Below are positions 15,814 to 25,543 of a stretch of 64,000 nucleotides of DNA, one piece after another; within the stretch, counting starts at the first letter, position 1; each line of letters opens with the position of its first letter. A program made the position numbers and the translations under genes. The notes below the pieces were generated by a model that was given only the letters and a program-made list of their open reading frames with translations, ran no database searches and was not told where the DNA came from. Source of the stretch: Planctomycetota bacterium (GTDB lineage: Bacteria > Planctomycetota > Planctomycetia > Pirellulales > PALSA-1355); contig QQVE01000018.1 in the NCBI GenBank assembly GCA_003389325.1, positions 116,182-180,181 on the forward strand. Direction: 5' to 3'.

Positions 15814-16866
15814 CTACGGTCGGCTGCCGGCGGCGGGCCGCGGCGCTTCGGACCCCAGCAGAATCGACACCCAGCGCAGCTCGTCGCTGTTGTCGAGCAC
15901 GATCTTGACGATCATCGTCAGCGGCACCGAGAACAGCATGCCGATCGGTCCCAGCACCCAACCCCAGAAAATCAAGGACACGAACACGACCAGCGACGAC
16001 AGCCCCAGCCCGCGGCCCATCACGCGGGGCTCGAGCACGTTGCCGACGATTAGGTTGATCGCCACGTAACCCAGCGCCGCGTAGATGGCCGAAGCGATGC
16101 CGTATTGCAAAAACGCCAGCACGACCGCCGGCACCGCGGCGATGAACGATCCGATGTTCGGGATGTAGTTGAACAAAAAGGCGAGCAGTCCCCACAGCAC
16201 GGGGAAGTCGACGTCCAGAAGCCACATCCAAATGGTCACCAGCACGCCGGTCAAGAAACTGAGCCGCGTCTTGATCGACACGTACTGCCGCACGCTCTCC
16301 TGAATGCGATCGAGCCGCCCGGGCAGGGCGCCGTCGCCCCCGGAGATGGCTCTCAGCTTGGCGGGCAGGTCGGCCGCCTCGAGCAGCATGAAAATCAGCG
16401 TGAACACGATGATCAGTCCGTTGCCCAGCACCGAGCCCAGGGCGCTGAGCAGGTTGCCGAAGAGCGAAAGCACTTGATCCGTCTTGAAGTTCTCGCGGTC
16501 GAGCACCGAGCCGATGTCGACGTCGATGTCCTTGAGCCGCTTGGCCAGATCGTCCTGAATTTCGGCGACGCGTTGCTCGTAGGTCGGGAGCCGGAGCCGC
16601 ATTTGATTCACCGAGTTGCCGATGACCGCCACCACGACGATGCCGCCGACGCAGATTACGGCCGTGATCACCAGCAAAGCCAGCCACGTGGGCAGCCCGC
16701 GCTCCTGCAGCGACCTGAGCGGCGGCAGGCAGATCATGGCCAGGAAGACGGCTACGAGAAAGGGCACGACGATCGGCTGGGCCGCACGCAGTCCCGCGAT
16801 GACGACGACGAAAGCCGCGGCCGAAAGCAGCGGAGCACTTCTTCTGGTTTCTGCCGCGTCGGGCAT
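15814..16866 (-). CDS. AI-2E family transporter / PerM-like permease
   Basis: The 350-residue membrane protein is convergent with the sulfatase gene (6 nt between stops). It has two N-terminal transmembrane pairs, a soluble stretch around residues 90-150 and a cluster of C-terminal helices with family features (FNYIPNIGSFIAAVPAVVLA, GNVLEPRVMGRGLGLS, GPIGMLFSVPLTM). Members include TqsA (AI-2 export) and Na+/H+ antiporter-like proteins, so the substrate is not predictable. The ATG at 16866 is preferred; one at 16902 adds 12 basic residues. Confidence 0.85.
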   Translation of the reverse strand: MPDAAETRRSAPLLSAAAFVVVIAGLRAAQPIVVPFLVAVFLAMICLPPLRSLQERGLPTWLALLVITAVICVGGIVVVAVIGNSVNQMRLRLPTYEQRVAEIQDDLAKRLKDIDVDIGSVLDRENFKTDQVLSLFGNLLSALGSVLGNGLIIVFTLIFMLLEAADLPAKLRAISGGDGALPGRLDRIQESVRQYVSIKTRLSFLTGVLVTIWMWLLDVDFPVLWGLLAFLFNYIPNIGSFIAAVPAVVLAFLQYGIASAIYAALGYVAINLIVGNVLEPRVMGRGLGLSSLVVFVSLIFWGWVLGPIGMLFSVPLTMIVKIVLDNSDELRWVSILLGSEAPRPAAGSRP

Positions 16867-17085
16867 GGGTCGCGTTCGTCTCCGTGGGCTGCCGTGAGAC
16901 ACCTGCGCGCGATGGGCGATTCGTCCGCGCGGAGGAATGCCGCGATTATCAGCGCCAGGCGGTGCCGAGGCAATGCGGCTTGTGCGGGCGGCTTGCTCCT
17001 CGGCTCGTACAGCATCGCCGACGAGTGGCCCGACGTGCGCTCGCGGCTGGAAGAGCGATTGGGATACGTACCGTAGCCAGCCGGG

Positions 17086-17883
17086 CTACTTTTTCTGAGC
17101 GGGCGCGACCAGCTCGATCCGCGTGCCGGCCGGGTCGAGCACGAAGGCGATGCGGCTGGTGCCGAAGTTGAAGGGCTTCGACTCGAACGTGCCGCCCTTG
17201 GCCGTGAGCTGCTCCACCGTCGAGTCGTCGAGATCCGGCAGCGCCCAACTGATGTGGTCGATCGAGCGCCCCTTGGTGGGCTCGGCCGCCTCCTTGGTCT
17301 TCTTGACTAGCAGCCAGACGTCGCCGTAGCGGATGCCGGGGATGATGCCGGCAAAGCGGGCCTGCTGGCCGCCGAACGCGCTTTCGTACCAGGCCAGCGT
17401 GTCCTTTGGGTCGGTCGAGGCCAGGTGCACGTGGTGGAATCCTTGCACTTCGGCATCTTCGACCACTTCGATCAGCGTGCCCCAGGGGTCGCGGACAAAC
17501 GCGTACTTGATCGGTCCCTCCTGCTCGACGCCGGACACGATGTTCACGCCCTGGTCGGCCAGCTCCTTCATCTTGGCTTCGATATCGGGATACGAGAACC
17601 CGATGTGGTCGACGACGCTGCCGTCGCTAGGCGGAAAGCCTTCTTTGGCTTTGAAGAAAATGATGATCGTCTTGCCGAACTCCGCCGTGTTGAAGGGGCC
17701 CAGCATTTTCTTTTCGCCGCCCAGCATGTCGGCGTACCACTTCGCTCCCTCCACCGGATCGGTGACGTTGAGATGCACGTGGTGGAAATCGGCCGCGTCG
17801 GCCTCTGAAACGCGTGCCACGACCGTTAGCGCTGCGGCCCAGAGACCCACCAGAAAGAACGTTCGCCCCAGCCGATCGATCAT
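17086..17883 (-). CDS. Exported protein with two VOC (glyoxalase-fold) domains
   Basis: The 265-residue protein has an N-terminal signal sequence (FFLVGLWAAALTVVARV). Two vicinal-oxygen-chelate modules follow at about 32-143 (FHHVHLNVTDP to VRDPWGTLIEVVED) and 148-262 (FHHVHLASTDP to VLDPAGTRIELVAP). Each keeps the His near the start and the Glu near the end that bind metal in glyalase or dioxygenase members. Export is unusual for VOC enzymes, which are mostly cytoplasmic. The substrate is unknown. Confidence 0.8.
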   Translation of the reverse strand: MIDRLGRTFFLVGLWAAALTVVARVSEADAADFHHVHLNVTDPVEGAKWYADMLGGEKKMLGPFNTAEFGKTIIIFFKAKEGFPPSDGSVVDHIGFSYPDIEAKMKELADQGVNIVSGVEQEGPIKYAFVRDPWGTLIEVVEDAEVQGFHHVHLASTDPKDTLAWYESAFGGQQARFAGIIPGIRYGDVWLLVKKTKEAAEPTKGRSIDHISWALPDLDDSTVEQLTAKGGTFESKPFNFGTSRIAFVLDPAGTRIELVAPAQKK

Positions 17884-18054
17884 GGCAGCACCCCCGTCAC
17901 AGAAGTCTTGGCTCGCGGTGAAACACGCCGGTACGAATCGCGCGTATCACCACAGAGCATGTGCGGGGCGCGCCGTATCCGCGAGCTACTCTAACAGACC
18001 GTCCGAGGGGGCACAAACTTACCGCCGGGCCAAGGCAACGGGGGCCGCAGGGGG

Positions 18055-18420
18055 CTATTGGCCCGGCTGCGCGTAGAAGTGCGAGTAGAACATGAAGAAC
18101 GAGGGGCGACCGGTCTGCACCGGACCTCCCGCCGAGGTTGCCGCCGGCTGAGAATTGAATTGCTGCTGCAGCCGGTTGAGCGAATTGCCCTGCCGATTGA
18201 TCGCCGTACTTTGGTCGATCAGGGGGCGGACCAACGACTGGTAATTCGTCACACCGAATTGATTGCTCTGCAGCAGGTTCAGGTACGGGCTCACCGTGGG
18301 GCCGTTCGGATTGTCGGAACTGCCGCGATAGCCGCCGATCAACTGAGCCTCCGCGGTCTGCGGGGCCGCGATCCAAAGGGCGACGCACGCCAGGGTCAAA
18401 GCCAGGATTTTCGACATCAT
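18055..18420 (-). CDS. Small exported protein of unknown function (121 aa)
   Basis: The start at 18420 is fixed by AAGGGAGGTG five nt upstream and a double Met. Residues 1-27 are a signal peptide (MSKILALTLACVALWIAAPQ, cleavage near AEAQ). The mature part is Gln/Asn/Ser rich (LIDQSTAINRQGNSLNRLQQ) and ends in an aromatic segment (PSFFMFYSHFYAQPGQ). It probably belongs to the many small secreted planctomycete-specific proteins. No motif indicates a function. Confidence 0.7.
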   Translation of the reverse strand: MMSKILALTLACVALWIAAPQTAEAQLIGGYRGSSDNPNGPTVSPYLNLLQSNQFGVTNYQSLVRPLIDQSTAINRQGNSLNRLQQQFNSQPAATSAGGPVQTGRPSFFMFYSHFYAQPGQ

Positions 18421-18621
18421 TGCAACACCTCCCTTGGTGACTTCGGCCAGACCACGCGAGCAAATGTATTGTACTTTGTTCGCACAGGCTGCGAAACGGT
18501 CGAGTTGGAGGGGCCAACCCCTCGCCCGGCAGGCGACCTGCACGGTTGTGCCGGTTAGGACCGGCCGCAGGCAACAATCTCAAGTGGCCGCCCTGGTTGC
18601 GGCCAGAGGGTTCTCGAGGCG

Positions 18622-19374
18622 CTAGATCGGTGGGCTCGACTGGACATTTAGCAGCATCGAGGTCAGCTCCCCCAGGAAGGTGGCGATCACGCAAACGTAG
18701 AGGATCCCGGTGGCGCTCTGCGTGTTGGGGATCTTCAGCGTGCGATAGGCCATCACCGCCAGTAGCAGCGCCCCGGCGATGCCGGCCAGCCAGCGGAGGG
18801 CCAAGAACGCCAACTGGCCGCTATCCGGTGAAATCGATTGCAGATAGAGCACCAGCCCGCCGGCTTCGACGACCGCGCGCACGACGACCGAAGCGCCCAA
18901 GAGCAGAATCAACCGCTCGAGCGGTCCGATGGCCATCGAGGGGCTGTTCAGATACCAGTGCCCCAGGAACATGGCGGCCATCGTGAATCCCAACACCATT
19001 CCGCCCGAGGGTGGATTCAGCGCGAGCAGCACCGTTTGGGCCGTATAGGTGGCGCGGTTCCAGTTGGTCGCCTGGTAGGCCCCCCATAAGCTCGCGGCCG
19101 AGAGCAGCAACAGCGCCGCGATCCCCGCCCGGGGCTTCTCGTACAGCCACAGCACCGCGCCAACGTAACTGAGCACGGCGGCCACCAGCGGCGGTGCGAG
19201 GTCAAACCGCTGCCGGTCGGCCAGCGCCACCATCGTGGCCAGCACGTTCAGCCCCAGCAGCACGTAAAGGTGGTTGCGGTAGTAGCCGCTGGTGACCTGT
19301 CGCGGGCTGGTGAGCGCCATTCCCAGCGACATCCCGAACGACAGCCGGAGAATGAACTGCGTCAGAATCGCCAC
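18622..19374 (-). CDS. Seven-helix-type membrane protein, unknown function
   Basis: The frame extends upstream into folE, but the membrane-protein sequence begins at the GTG at 19374 (VAILTQFILRLSFGMSLGMA), giving 250 residues with about seven hydrophobic segments. It follows folE by 38 nt on the same strand. The downstream end reads FLGELTSMLLNVQSSPPI. No transporter or enzyme signature is recognised. Confidence 0.65.
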   Translation of the reverse strand: MAILTQFILRLSFGMSLGMALTSPRQVTSGYYRNHLYVLLGLNVLATMVALADRQRFDLAPPLVAAVLSYVGAVLWLYEKPRAGIAALLLLSAASLWGAYQATNWNRATYTAQTVLLALNPPSGGMVLGFTMAAMFLGHWYLNSPSMAIGPLERLILLLGASVVVRAVVEAGGLVLYLQSISPDSGQLAFLALRWLAGIAGALLLAVMAYRTLKIPNTQSATGILYVCVIATFLGELTSMLLNVQSSPPI

Positions 19375-19412
19375 GGCAGGGTCCCGATCGTGAGCGGCAG
19401 GCGGAAGCGGGG

Positions 19413-20090
19413 CTATTGCCGGCCGCCGTAAATCAGGTTCATCACTTCGGAACGGCTGGAGAGGTTTGAGCGAAAGATCCCCTTCATGGCCGACGTGACG
19501 CACAGGCTGCCCGGCTTGCGAATGCCGCGAATCGTCATGCAGGTGTGCGTGGCTTCCAGCACCACGGCCACGCCCTTGGCTTCGAGCTCTTCGACCAGCA
19601 GGTTGGCGATCGTCTCGGTCATCCGTTCCTGCACCTGCGGGCGCCGGGCCACGACTTCGACCACGCGGGCCAGCTTGCTGAGGCCGATCACCCGGCCGTT
19701 GGGCAGGTAGCCCACGTGCGCGCGGCCCATGAAGGGCAGCATGTGATGCTCGCACATGCTGTTGAAGCTGATGTCGCGCACCAGCACCAACTCGTCGTAG
19801 GGCTCGGTGAAGAACTTACGCAGGTGCAGCCGCGGGTCTTCGTGCAATCCGCTGAACATCTCGGCGTACATCCGAGCCACCCGAGCGGGCGTTTCGCGAA
19901 GGCCTTCCCGATCGGGATCCTCGCCCACCGCCGCCAGGATTTCGCGGACCGCGCTTGCGATGCGGGCCTGATCGACGGCGGTTTGCTCGTCGGGCGGTGC
20001 GGCGCTTGCGTCCAGTTCGCCGGCCAGGCTTCCCAGATCGGGGGCCGTGGGCGACTGCGGTTGTTTGTTGTTCGCCGTATGCGGAGTCAT
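19413..20090 (-). CDS. folE: GTP cyclohydrolase I
   Basis: The 225-residue enzyme converts GTP to 7,8-dihydroneopterin triphosphate, the first step of tetrahydrofolate synthesis. A 45-residue unconserved N-terminal leader precedes the conserved domain ([20 protein letters not shown]). Zinc-ligand motifs are [12 protein letters not shown] and THTCMTIRG. The active-site region [11 protein letters not shown] is present. It is of the zinc-dependent FolE1 type. It sits in a leftward run with a LON-domain gene upstream. Confidence 0.96.
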   Translation of the reverse strand: MTPHTANNKQPQSPTAPDLGSLAGELDASAAPPDEQTAVDQARIASAVREILAAVGEDPDREGLRETPARVARMYAEMFSGLHEDPRLHLRKFFTEPYDELVLVRDISFNSMCEHHMLPFMGRAHVGYLPNGRVIGLSKLARVVEVVARRPQVQERMTETIANLLVEELEAKGVAVVLEATHTCMTIRGIRKPGSLCVTSAMKGIFRSNLSSRSEVMNLIYGGRQ

Positions 20091-20206
20091 CACTTGATCT
20101 TAAGGCCGCCGAAGCAGGGCGGTCAAGCGGCCCTAAATGGCGGCGATTCGAACCGGGCCGAGCCAAGCCGGCACGTGCACCGCGGCGCCGGCCACTGCCC
20201 GTGCGG

Positions 20207-20911
20207 CTAGTTGGTGCTGAAAGCGGGCGGAAAGCCGGCCAGGCTCAGCGAGCGCGTTTCGCGCGAGGCCGCGTGCAGTTGCGAGAGCAACATCGTCGCC
20301 CGCCGGTCGACGCTCGGCTCGGCCAACAGCGATTGCTTGAGCCGCAGGTCGAGATCCAGCGCGTAGGCAATCACGTCGGTCAACGTTCCCAGCGAGATGT
20401 TGTCGATCGAGAGTTGCTCGAACAACTCTTCGGCGTCCTTGATCCGCGGCAGCAATCGCTCGAACGAGTCCGCCAGCTTGTGATGCAGCGTCGGACGCAG
20501 CTCGGAGCCGGAATGCGGATAGGCGTCCGGCAGCAGTTCGACGTCGGCCTCGCGAAACGATCGCGCCGGCGGCAGCTCGCGCGTGACCCGTACGCGTTCC
20601 AGACCCAGCAACAACAGGTTGTAGCGGCCGTTTTCCTGGGCTTGCCACGTGACGACGCGGCCCAGGCACGCCACGTCGGCGATGGGCGGGCGCCCCTCGT
20701 AGTCGCTTTCCCAGCCGGGCTCGAGCAACGACATGGCAATCAGGCGATCGTCCTTGATCGCGTCGTGGAACATCTCCACGAACCGCGGCTCGAAGATGTG
20801 CAGCGGCTGGATGACGTGCGGGAACAGAACCAGGTTCGGCAGCGGAAAGATCCGCGCCCGGCCGGAGAACTGCTCGGGCACGAGCGCCAAGTCGTCGTGA
20901 AAGTTCGACAT
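20207..20911 (-). CDS. LON substrate-binding domain protein (no protease domain)
   Basis: This 234-residue protein is the N-terminal LON domain alone: IFPLPNLVLFPHVIQPLHIFEPR is the hallmark start, followed by conserved GRVV and YNLLLLGLERVRV segments. There is no AAA+ or Ser-Lys protease module. Such stand-alone proteins may act in substrate recognition or as adaptors; the role is unknown. It is separated from folE by 116 nt. Confidence 0.88.
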   Translation of the reverse strand: MSNFHDDLALVPEQFSGRARIFPLPNLVLFPHVIQPLHIFEPRFVEMFHDAIKDDRLIAMSLLEPGWESDYEGRPPIADVACLGRVVTWQAQENGRYNLLLLGLERVRVTRELPPARSFREADVELLPDAYPHSGSELRPTLHHKLADSFERLLPRIKDAEELFEQLSIDNISLGTLTDVIAYALDLDLRLKQSLLAEPSVDRRATMLLSQLHAASRETRSLSLAGFPPAFSTN

Positions 20912-20983
20912 GATGAAAAGTCGTGCCGGTCGCGATGGGGGTGCCGAAAGTACCCTAAAGCATACGATACGGTTGCGCTGGGG

Positions 20984-21382
20984 CTACGAGGCCGCCGGCG
21001 GCGGATCGAGGTGAATCTCGGGGATCAGGTCGGGTTCGACCTCGATCTTGGGGAACTCCTCTTCGCTGGCCGTGACCTCGGCGAAGCACTGCTTGAATTC
21101 TTGCAGGAATTTTTCCAGGTCAAGCCCCATATGTTGGGGCAGATACGGCTCGAGATACCCCCGGGTGCTGTAGTACAGCTTGCGAGCCCCGCGGATGTTG
21201 CCGTTGCCGAAATGATGCAGGGCCACGGCCGCCTGGATCAGCCCCTGGTAGAACTTGCGCGAGGGCCCCTGATAGTCGGTCCAGAGCTCTTCCCACACCT
21301 CGTGGCTCTCGTAGAAATCGCACACGTTGAAGTGCGCGATTCCCGCCAGATAGAGCGGCGGATACTCCTGTTCGTCGGACAT
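20984..21382 (-). CDS. DUF309 family protein
   Basis: The 132-residue protein matches DUF309: AHFNVCDFYESHEVWEELW, then FYQGLIQAAVALHHFGNGN and RGARKLYYSTRGYL. The HxxxE of the first motif resembles a metal site, but no activity is established. The C-terminal 25 residues are acidic and Pro-rich. It is the second gene of a leftward run after the Bax-inhibitor-like gene. Confidence 0.88.
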   Translation of the reverse strand: MSDEQEYPPLYLAGIAHFNVCDFYESHEVWEELWTDYQGPSRKFYQGLIQAAVALHHFGNGNIRGARKLYYSTRGYLEPYLPQHMGLDLEKFLQEFKQCFAEVTASEEEFPKIEVEPDLIPEIHLDPPPAAS

Positions 21383-21537
21383 ACTCGGGATCCGGAGGGC
21401 ACGGCTGCAACTCGTCTAACCCGCCCCGAATTATAGAGGCAGCCGCGCACGCCGACCACCAGAGCGCACGATTCGCCACTCGGCTCGCCGGGGGCGTTGG
21501 CCGCAAACGACACGAGATATCGCGGTTTCTTCCAGCC

Positions 21538-22260
21538 CTATCGCCGCGACATCACCAGTTGCACCATGTACCAGAACAGCAGCGCCAACGACGCGAACAG
21601 CGCCAGCGACGCGGCCACGTGCTGGCCGATGCGATAGTGGTGCAGCACGTTGCTGGTGTCGTACAGGATGTAGCCGCTGGCCAACAGCAGCATGGCTCCG
21701 ATGAACAGGATGCCCAGGTTGAAGCCGAGAATCATGCTCGCGCCGATCGTGATCAAGGCCACGATCGCGCCCACGGCCAGCCCGGTTCGCAGAAACGAGA
21801 AGTCGGCTCCGGTGAGGAACACCACGACCGTCAGTGCCAGGAAGGTAATCACCGTGAGCACCCCGGCCGTGCCGATCACGTTCACGCCAGATTCTTCGGA
21901 GACCTTCGAAGCTACGTACAACAGCGGCACGAAGATCACGGCCTCGGCAACGACGAACAGGCTCAATCCGGCGTACTGCATGCCCACCGAGGTGGAACTG
22001 CTGGCCCAACTGTTGGCGATGTAGCTCACGCCGATGAACGCGCCGAGCACGACGAACCAACCCAAGCGGGTGCCCAGCACCAGGTTCACCGCGTCGGGCA
22101 CTTGCGGCAGGCTCAGCAGAAACGCCTCGAGGCCGATGAACGCCAGCACGGCGCCCAGCAAGTGGATGTAGGTGAGGCGGATGAAGCTCGCCCGATCGCT
22201 GGTTTCAGCCTCGGCGGCGGTCAGCCCCCAACTGGCATACGGATTCGAGGCGTCGTTCAT
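21538..22260 (-). CDS. Bax inhibitor-1 / YccA family membrane protein
   Basis: The 240-residue protein has seven hydrophobic segments with BI-1 family features: a short cytoplasmic N-terminus, then FLALTVVVFLTGADFSFLRT, GFNLGILFIGAMLLLASGYI, YDTSNVLHHY and a C-terminal LALFASLALLFWYM. Bacterial members include YccA and the calcium-leak protein BsYetJ. Start at 22260; an upstream ATG adds six residues. Confidence 0.88.
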   Translation of the reverse strand: MNDASNPYASWGLTAAEAETSDRASFIRLTYIHLLGAVLAFIGLEAFLLSLPQVPDAVNLVLGTRLGWFVVLGAFIGVSYIANSWASSSTSVGMQYAGLSLFVVAEAVIFVPLLYVASKVSEESGVNVIGTAGVLTVITFLALTVVVFLTGADFSFLRTGLAVGAIVALITIGASMILGFNLGILFIGAMLLLASGYILYDTSNVLHHYRIGQHVAASLALFASLALLFWYMVQLVMSRR

Positions 22261-22431
22261 GGCTTGGGTCCTTGGCAAATGGGATTCTTAGATCACCCGC
22301 GACAGCCCCGCCAATCTACCCGGTGGCGGGGAGGAGTCAACAATCTCGCCGCGGGGCTTTGCGGTCCCCCGGGCACGGCTAAGATAAGCATAGAACAAGT
22401 TTCACGCGAATACGCAATAGGAGGGACTGTC

Positions 22432-23007
22432 GTGGTTTTGACGCCAAGTACGATGCTGCCGCTGGGGACCAAGGCCCCCGAGTTCTCGCTGCCCAACGTC
22501 GACGGCCGTCAGGTGTCGCTGTCGGACTTCCCCAACGCCAAGGCGTACCTGGTCGTCTTCATGTGCAACCACTGCCCGTACGTCATCCACGTGGCCCCGG
22601 AACTGGCCAAGCTGGCCGAAGAGTATCAGAAGAAGGGTGTCGCCGTCGTGGGCATCAACTCCAACGACGTCAGCAGCCACCCGGCCGACTCGCCCGAGAA
22701 GATGGTGCACGAGGTCGAGGAGCGTGGCTACACGTTCCCCTACCTGTTCGACGACACGCAGGAAGTGGCCAAGGCCTACCACGCGGCCTGCACGCCCGAC
22801 TTCTACGTGTTCGACAAGGACATGAAGCTGGCCTACCGCGGCCAGTTGGATTCCAGCCGACCCGACTCGGGCGTGCCGCTCACGGGTCAGGATCTGCGCG
22901 CGGCGCTCGACACGGTGCTGGCGGGGAAGAGCGTGACGGCCGACCAGAAGCCCAGCATCGGCTGCAACATCAAGTGGAAGGCGGGCGGCGAGCCCGACTA
23001 TTTCTAG
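22432..23007 (+). CDS. Thioredoxin-fold (AhpC/TSA-like) redox protein
   Basis: A GTG at 22432 is preceded by AGGAGGG at 6 nt, which decides the start. The 191-residue protein opens with LGTKAPEFSLPNVDGRQVSL, followed by the CxxC site in VVFMCNHCPYV at about residues 41-44. A TlpA/peroxiredoxin-like core (FPYLFDDTQEVAKAYHAACT, PDFYVFDKD) follows. An additional Cys near the C-terminus (IGCNIKWK) is characteristic of this thioredoxin-family subgroup. No signal peptide, so probably cytoplasmic. Confidence 0.88.
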   Translation: MVLTPSTMLPLGTKAPEFSLPNVDGRQVSLSDFPNAKAYLVVFMCNHCPYVIHVAPELAKLAEEYQKKGVAVVGINSNDVSSHPADSPEKMVHEVEERGYTFPYLFDDTQEVAKAYHAACTPDFYVFDKDMKLAYRGQLDSSRPDSGVPLTGQDLRAALDTVLAGKSVTADQKPSIGCNIKWKAGGEPDYF

Positions 23008-23028
23008 TGCCGGGGGCGACGTGGCCCG

Positions 23029-23292
23029 CTACTGGCGGTCGGCGTCTTCGGCGTCCTCGCGCCGCAGGCTCTTGCTAAGCCAATGGCCCCACAGCACGTA
23101 GTGCAGCATGATGAAGGCGGGCACGCAGGCCACGACCGCCAGCATCAACAGGCCCGCCCGGCCCGTGAAGGCGACGACCACGCCGACCAGCATGGCCAGC
23201 GGCACCACGACCAGCGCCACTGGCAGCATCGAACTGCGGTTGGGCTTGGCCTGGCCGGGCGGCTCGGGACGTCGAGGGATGTTGCGCTCCAC
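23029..23292 (-). CDS. Small membrane protein with two hydrophobic segments
   Basis: The frame ends at 23029. The start is uncertain: GTG at 23301 or 23292, or ATG at 23229. The 66-87 residue product has two adjacent membrane segments (VALVVVPLAMLVGVVVAF and LLMLAVVACVPAFIMLHYV) and a charged C-terminus (RREDAEDADRQ). It lies just downstream of the MqnD-like gene on the same strand. No family is recognised. Confidence 0.55.
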   Translation of the reverse strand: MERNIPRRPEPPGQAKPNRSSMLPVALVVVPLAMLVGVVVAFTGRAGLLMLAVVACVPAFIMLHYVLWGHWLSKSLRREDAEDADRQ

Positions 23293-23312
23293 GTGTTGCA
23301 CGCCGCTTGGGG

Positions 23313-24176
<864 letters not shown>

Positions 24177-24359
24177 CGGGGGTTCTCCTCCCACGGGGAC
24201 GTGCGGCTAGTGACTGTCCCCATCATAGGGCTGGGGGGGCCGCTTGAGGAGTGCCCCGCGAGGCGCTTGCGCACCGCCCTGCCGGGTCGGCGCCTCGCCA
24301 GCGCTCGACGTTTCGCCGCGATGCCCACCCCAAGACATGCGTCGCGGCCCGACGGGACA

Positions 24360-24608
24360 CTAACGGTCGGCAGGTCGCCGCGGGCTGGCCGATGGCGTGC
24401 CCAGGCCGCGCGTGTCTTTCGGATCGACCCGGCTGGCGCGGCGGTTTTCGCGCTGGATCGCCTCGTAGATCTCCTGGCGGTGAACCGGGATCTCGGTGGG
24501 CGCGTTGATCCCCAACCGCACTTTATCGCCGCGGATGTCGACGATCGTGACGACGATATTGTCGCCGATGATGATGCTCTCGTCGCGCTGTCTCGACAGG
24601 ACAAGCAT
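24360..24608 (-). CDS. csrA: Carbon storage regulator CsrA
   Basis: This 82-residue RNA-binding dimer represses translation by binding GGA-containing leaders. Conserved start MLVLSRQRDESIIIGDNIVV and RLGINAPTEIPVHRQEIYEAI are textbook; the last 25 residues (Arg, Pro, Ser rich) extend beyond the 61-residue E. coli form. Its own leader carries AGGAAGGAG, with two GGA triplets (24615-24617, 24619-24621) inside the Shine-Dalgarno region, so autoregulation is plausible. It lies downstream of fliW, whose product antagonises CsrA. Confidence 0.96.
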   Translation of the reverse strand: MLVLSRQRDESIIIGDNIVVTIVDIRGDKVRLGINAPTEIPVHRQEIYEAIQRENRRASRVDPKDTRGLGTPSASPRRPADR

Positions 24609-24861
24609 CGGGACTCCTTCCTAAATCACGGCGGCGGGGTGCTTCGGCACCGCTGCCGCTGCTGCTGTCTGGAAAGTGGCGGGGCTTTCCAGGGGGCCTG
24701 GCGCGACGCACGCACGCTTGGGCAGGCGTGGGCGGCGGCTTGGGGTGGGGTTTTCAGGCGGTCATCCGTATAGCTTCACTTTGCCTCGCGGCTGACGTTT
24801 CGACGCATCGAGAGCCGCAGCCCACGGGCCCGGCACATCGTCGATCCATCGCAGGCAGCCG

Positions 24862-25302
24862 CTAGGCAATCTTTCGTTGGGGTGGCGCGTCGTCGGCAAG
24901 CTCGTACTGCATGGGCTGGTCGCCGCTGGCAATCACCTGGCGTCCCAGACGCTTCGGCATGTGAATCACCAAAGGCGCCTTCAGGTTCAACGTGATGCCG
25001 CGCTCGTTCTTGCTGACGATTGCCAGTACGTGCACTTCGTCCAGGTGATCGCACAGCGCCGTACCGAGCTCGCCGCGGGGCACGCTGAGCTTGTAGCCCG
25101 GCACGAAGCGTCTGGGGCTTACCACGGCCAGCGCCACGTCGCGGTGCGACGTGCTCTGCAGCCATCCCAGTGCGTCGTTGTGGGCATCGCCCAGCAGTAC
25201 CCACGACGTGCAATCATCCAGGCCAGGCAATCCCGCCTGAAACTGGATGACGTCGTCGCGTGCAATCTCTACCGGTCCAAACCGGCTGGTATCGATTTCC
25301 AT
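24862..25302 (-). CDS. fliW: Flagellar assembly factor FliW
   Basis: The ATG at 25302 (MEIDTSRFGPVEIARDDVIQ) gives 146 residues, normal for FliW. Family features are FQAGLPGLDDCTSWVLL, LGWLQSTSHRDVALAVVSPR and TLNLKAPLVIH. FliW binds CsrA to relieve repression and also binds flagellin. The csrA gene lies 253 nt downstream on the same strand, the classical pairing. No flagellin or other flagellar gene is present nearby. Confidence 0.93.
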   Translation of the reverse strand: MEIDTSRFGPVEIARDDVIQFQAGLPGLDDCTSWVLLGDAHNDALGWLQSTSHRDVALAVVSPRRFVPGYKLSVPRGELGTALCDHLDEVHVLAIVSKNERGITLNLKAPLVIHMPKRLGRQVIASGDQPMQYELADDAPPQRKIA

Positions 25303-25543
25303 GGGGTCATTTCTCGCTGGAGAAAACGCAATTGCCGGCGTGTGGCCGACCATCCTAGTCGCCGTCGGCACTTGCACTGACCTCGCGTGCACCGTTTGGG
25401 CGGCGCACATAGCATAGATCGGCGATGACAGCGTGCCACAACACAAAAAAGGGTGGATACACTAGGCGCGGTAAACGGCGGTGACCTTTCCGTTCGCCTC
25501 CGGCAAGCGATACCGAATAGCAACCGTGCGGCGCTTGCTCGCG

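Noticed and set aside
16912..17095. A short plus-strand frame ending at 17076 followed by a GTAGCC/GGCTAC hairpin and a T-run
   Set aside because: The T-run is the Lys-Lys codons and stop region of the VOC gene on the other strand, and the frame begins in the upstream region of the transporter with no ribosome-binding site. Probably coincidence.
18622..19755. Extension of the membrane protein at 18622-19374 to an ATG at 19755
   Set aside because: The extra 127 residues are an out-of-frame reading of folE (Arg/Gly/His rich); membrane-protein sequence begins at the GTG at 19374.
21559..22431. Upstream extension of the thioredoxin-fold gene by 291 residues
   Set aside because: It is antisense to the Bax-inhibitor-like gene, whereas a GTG with AGGAGGG at 22432 gives a normal-length protein.
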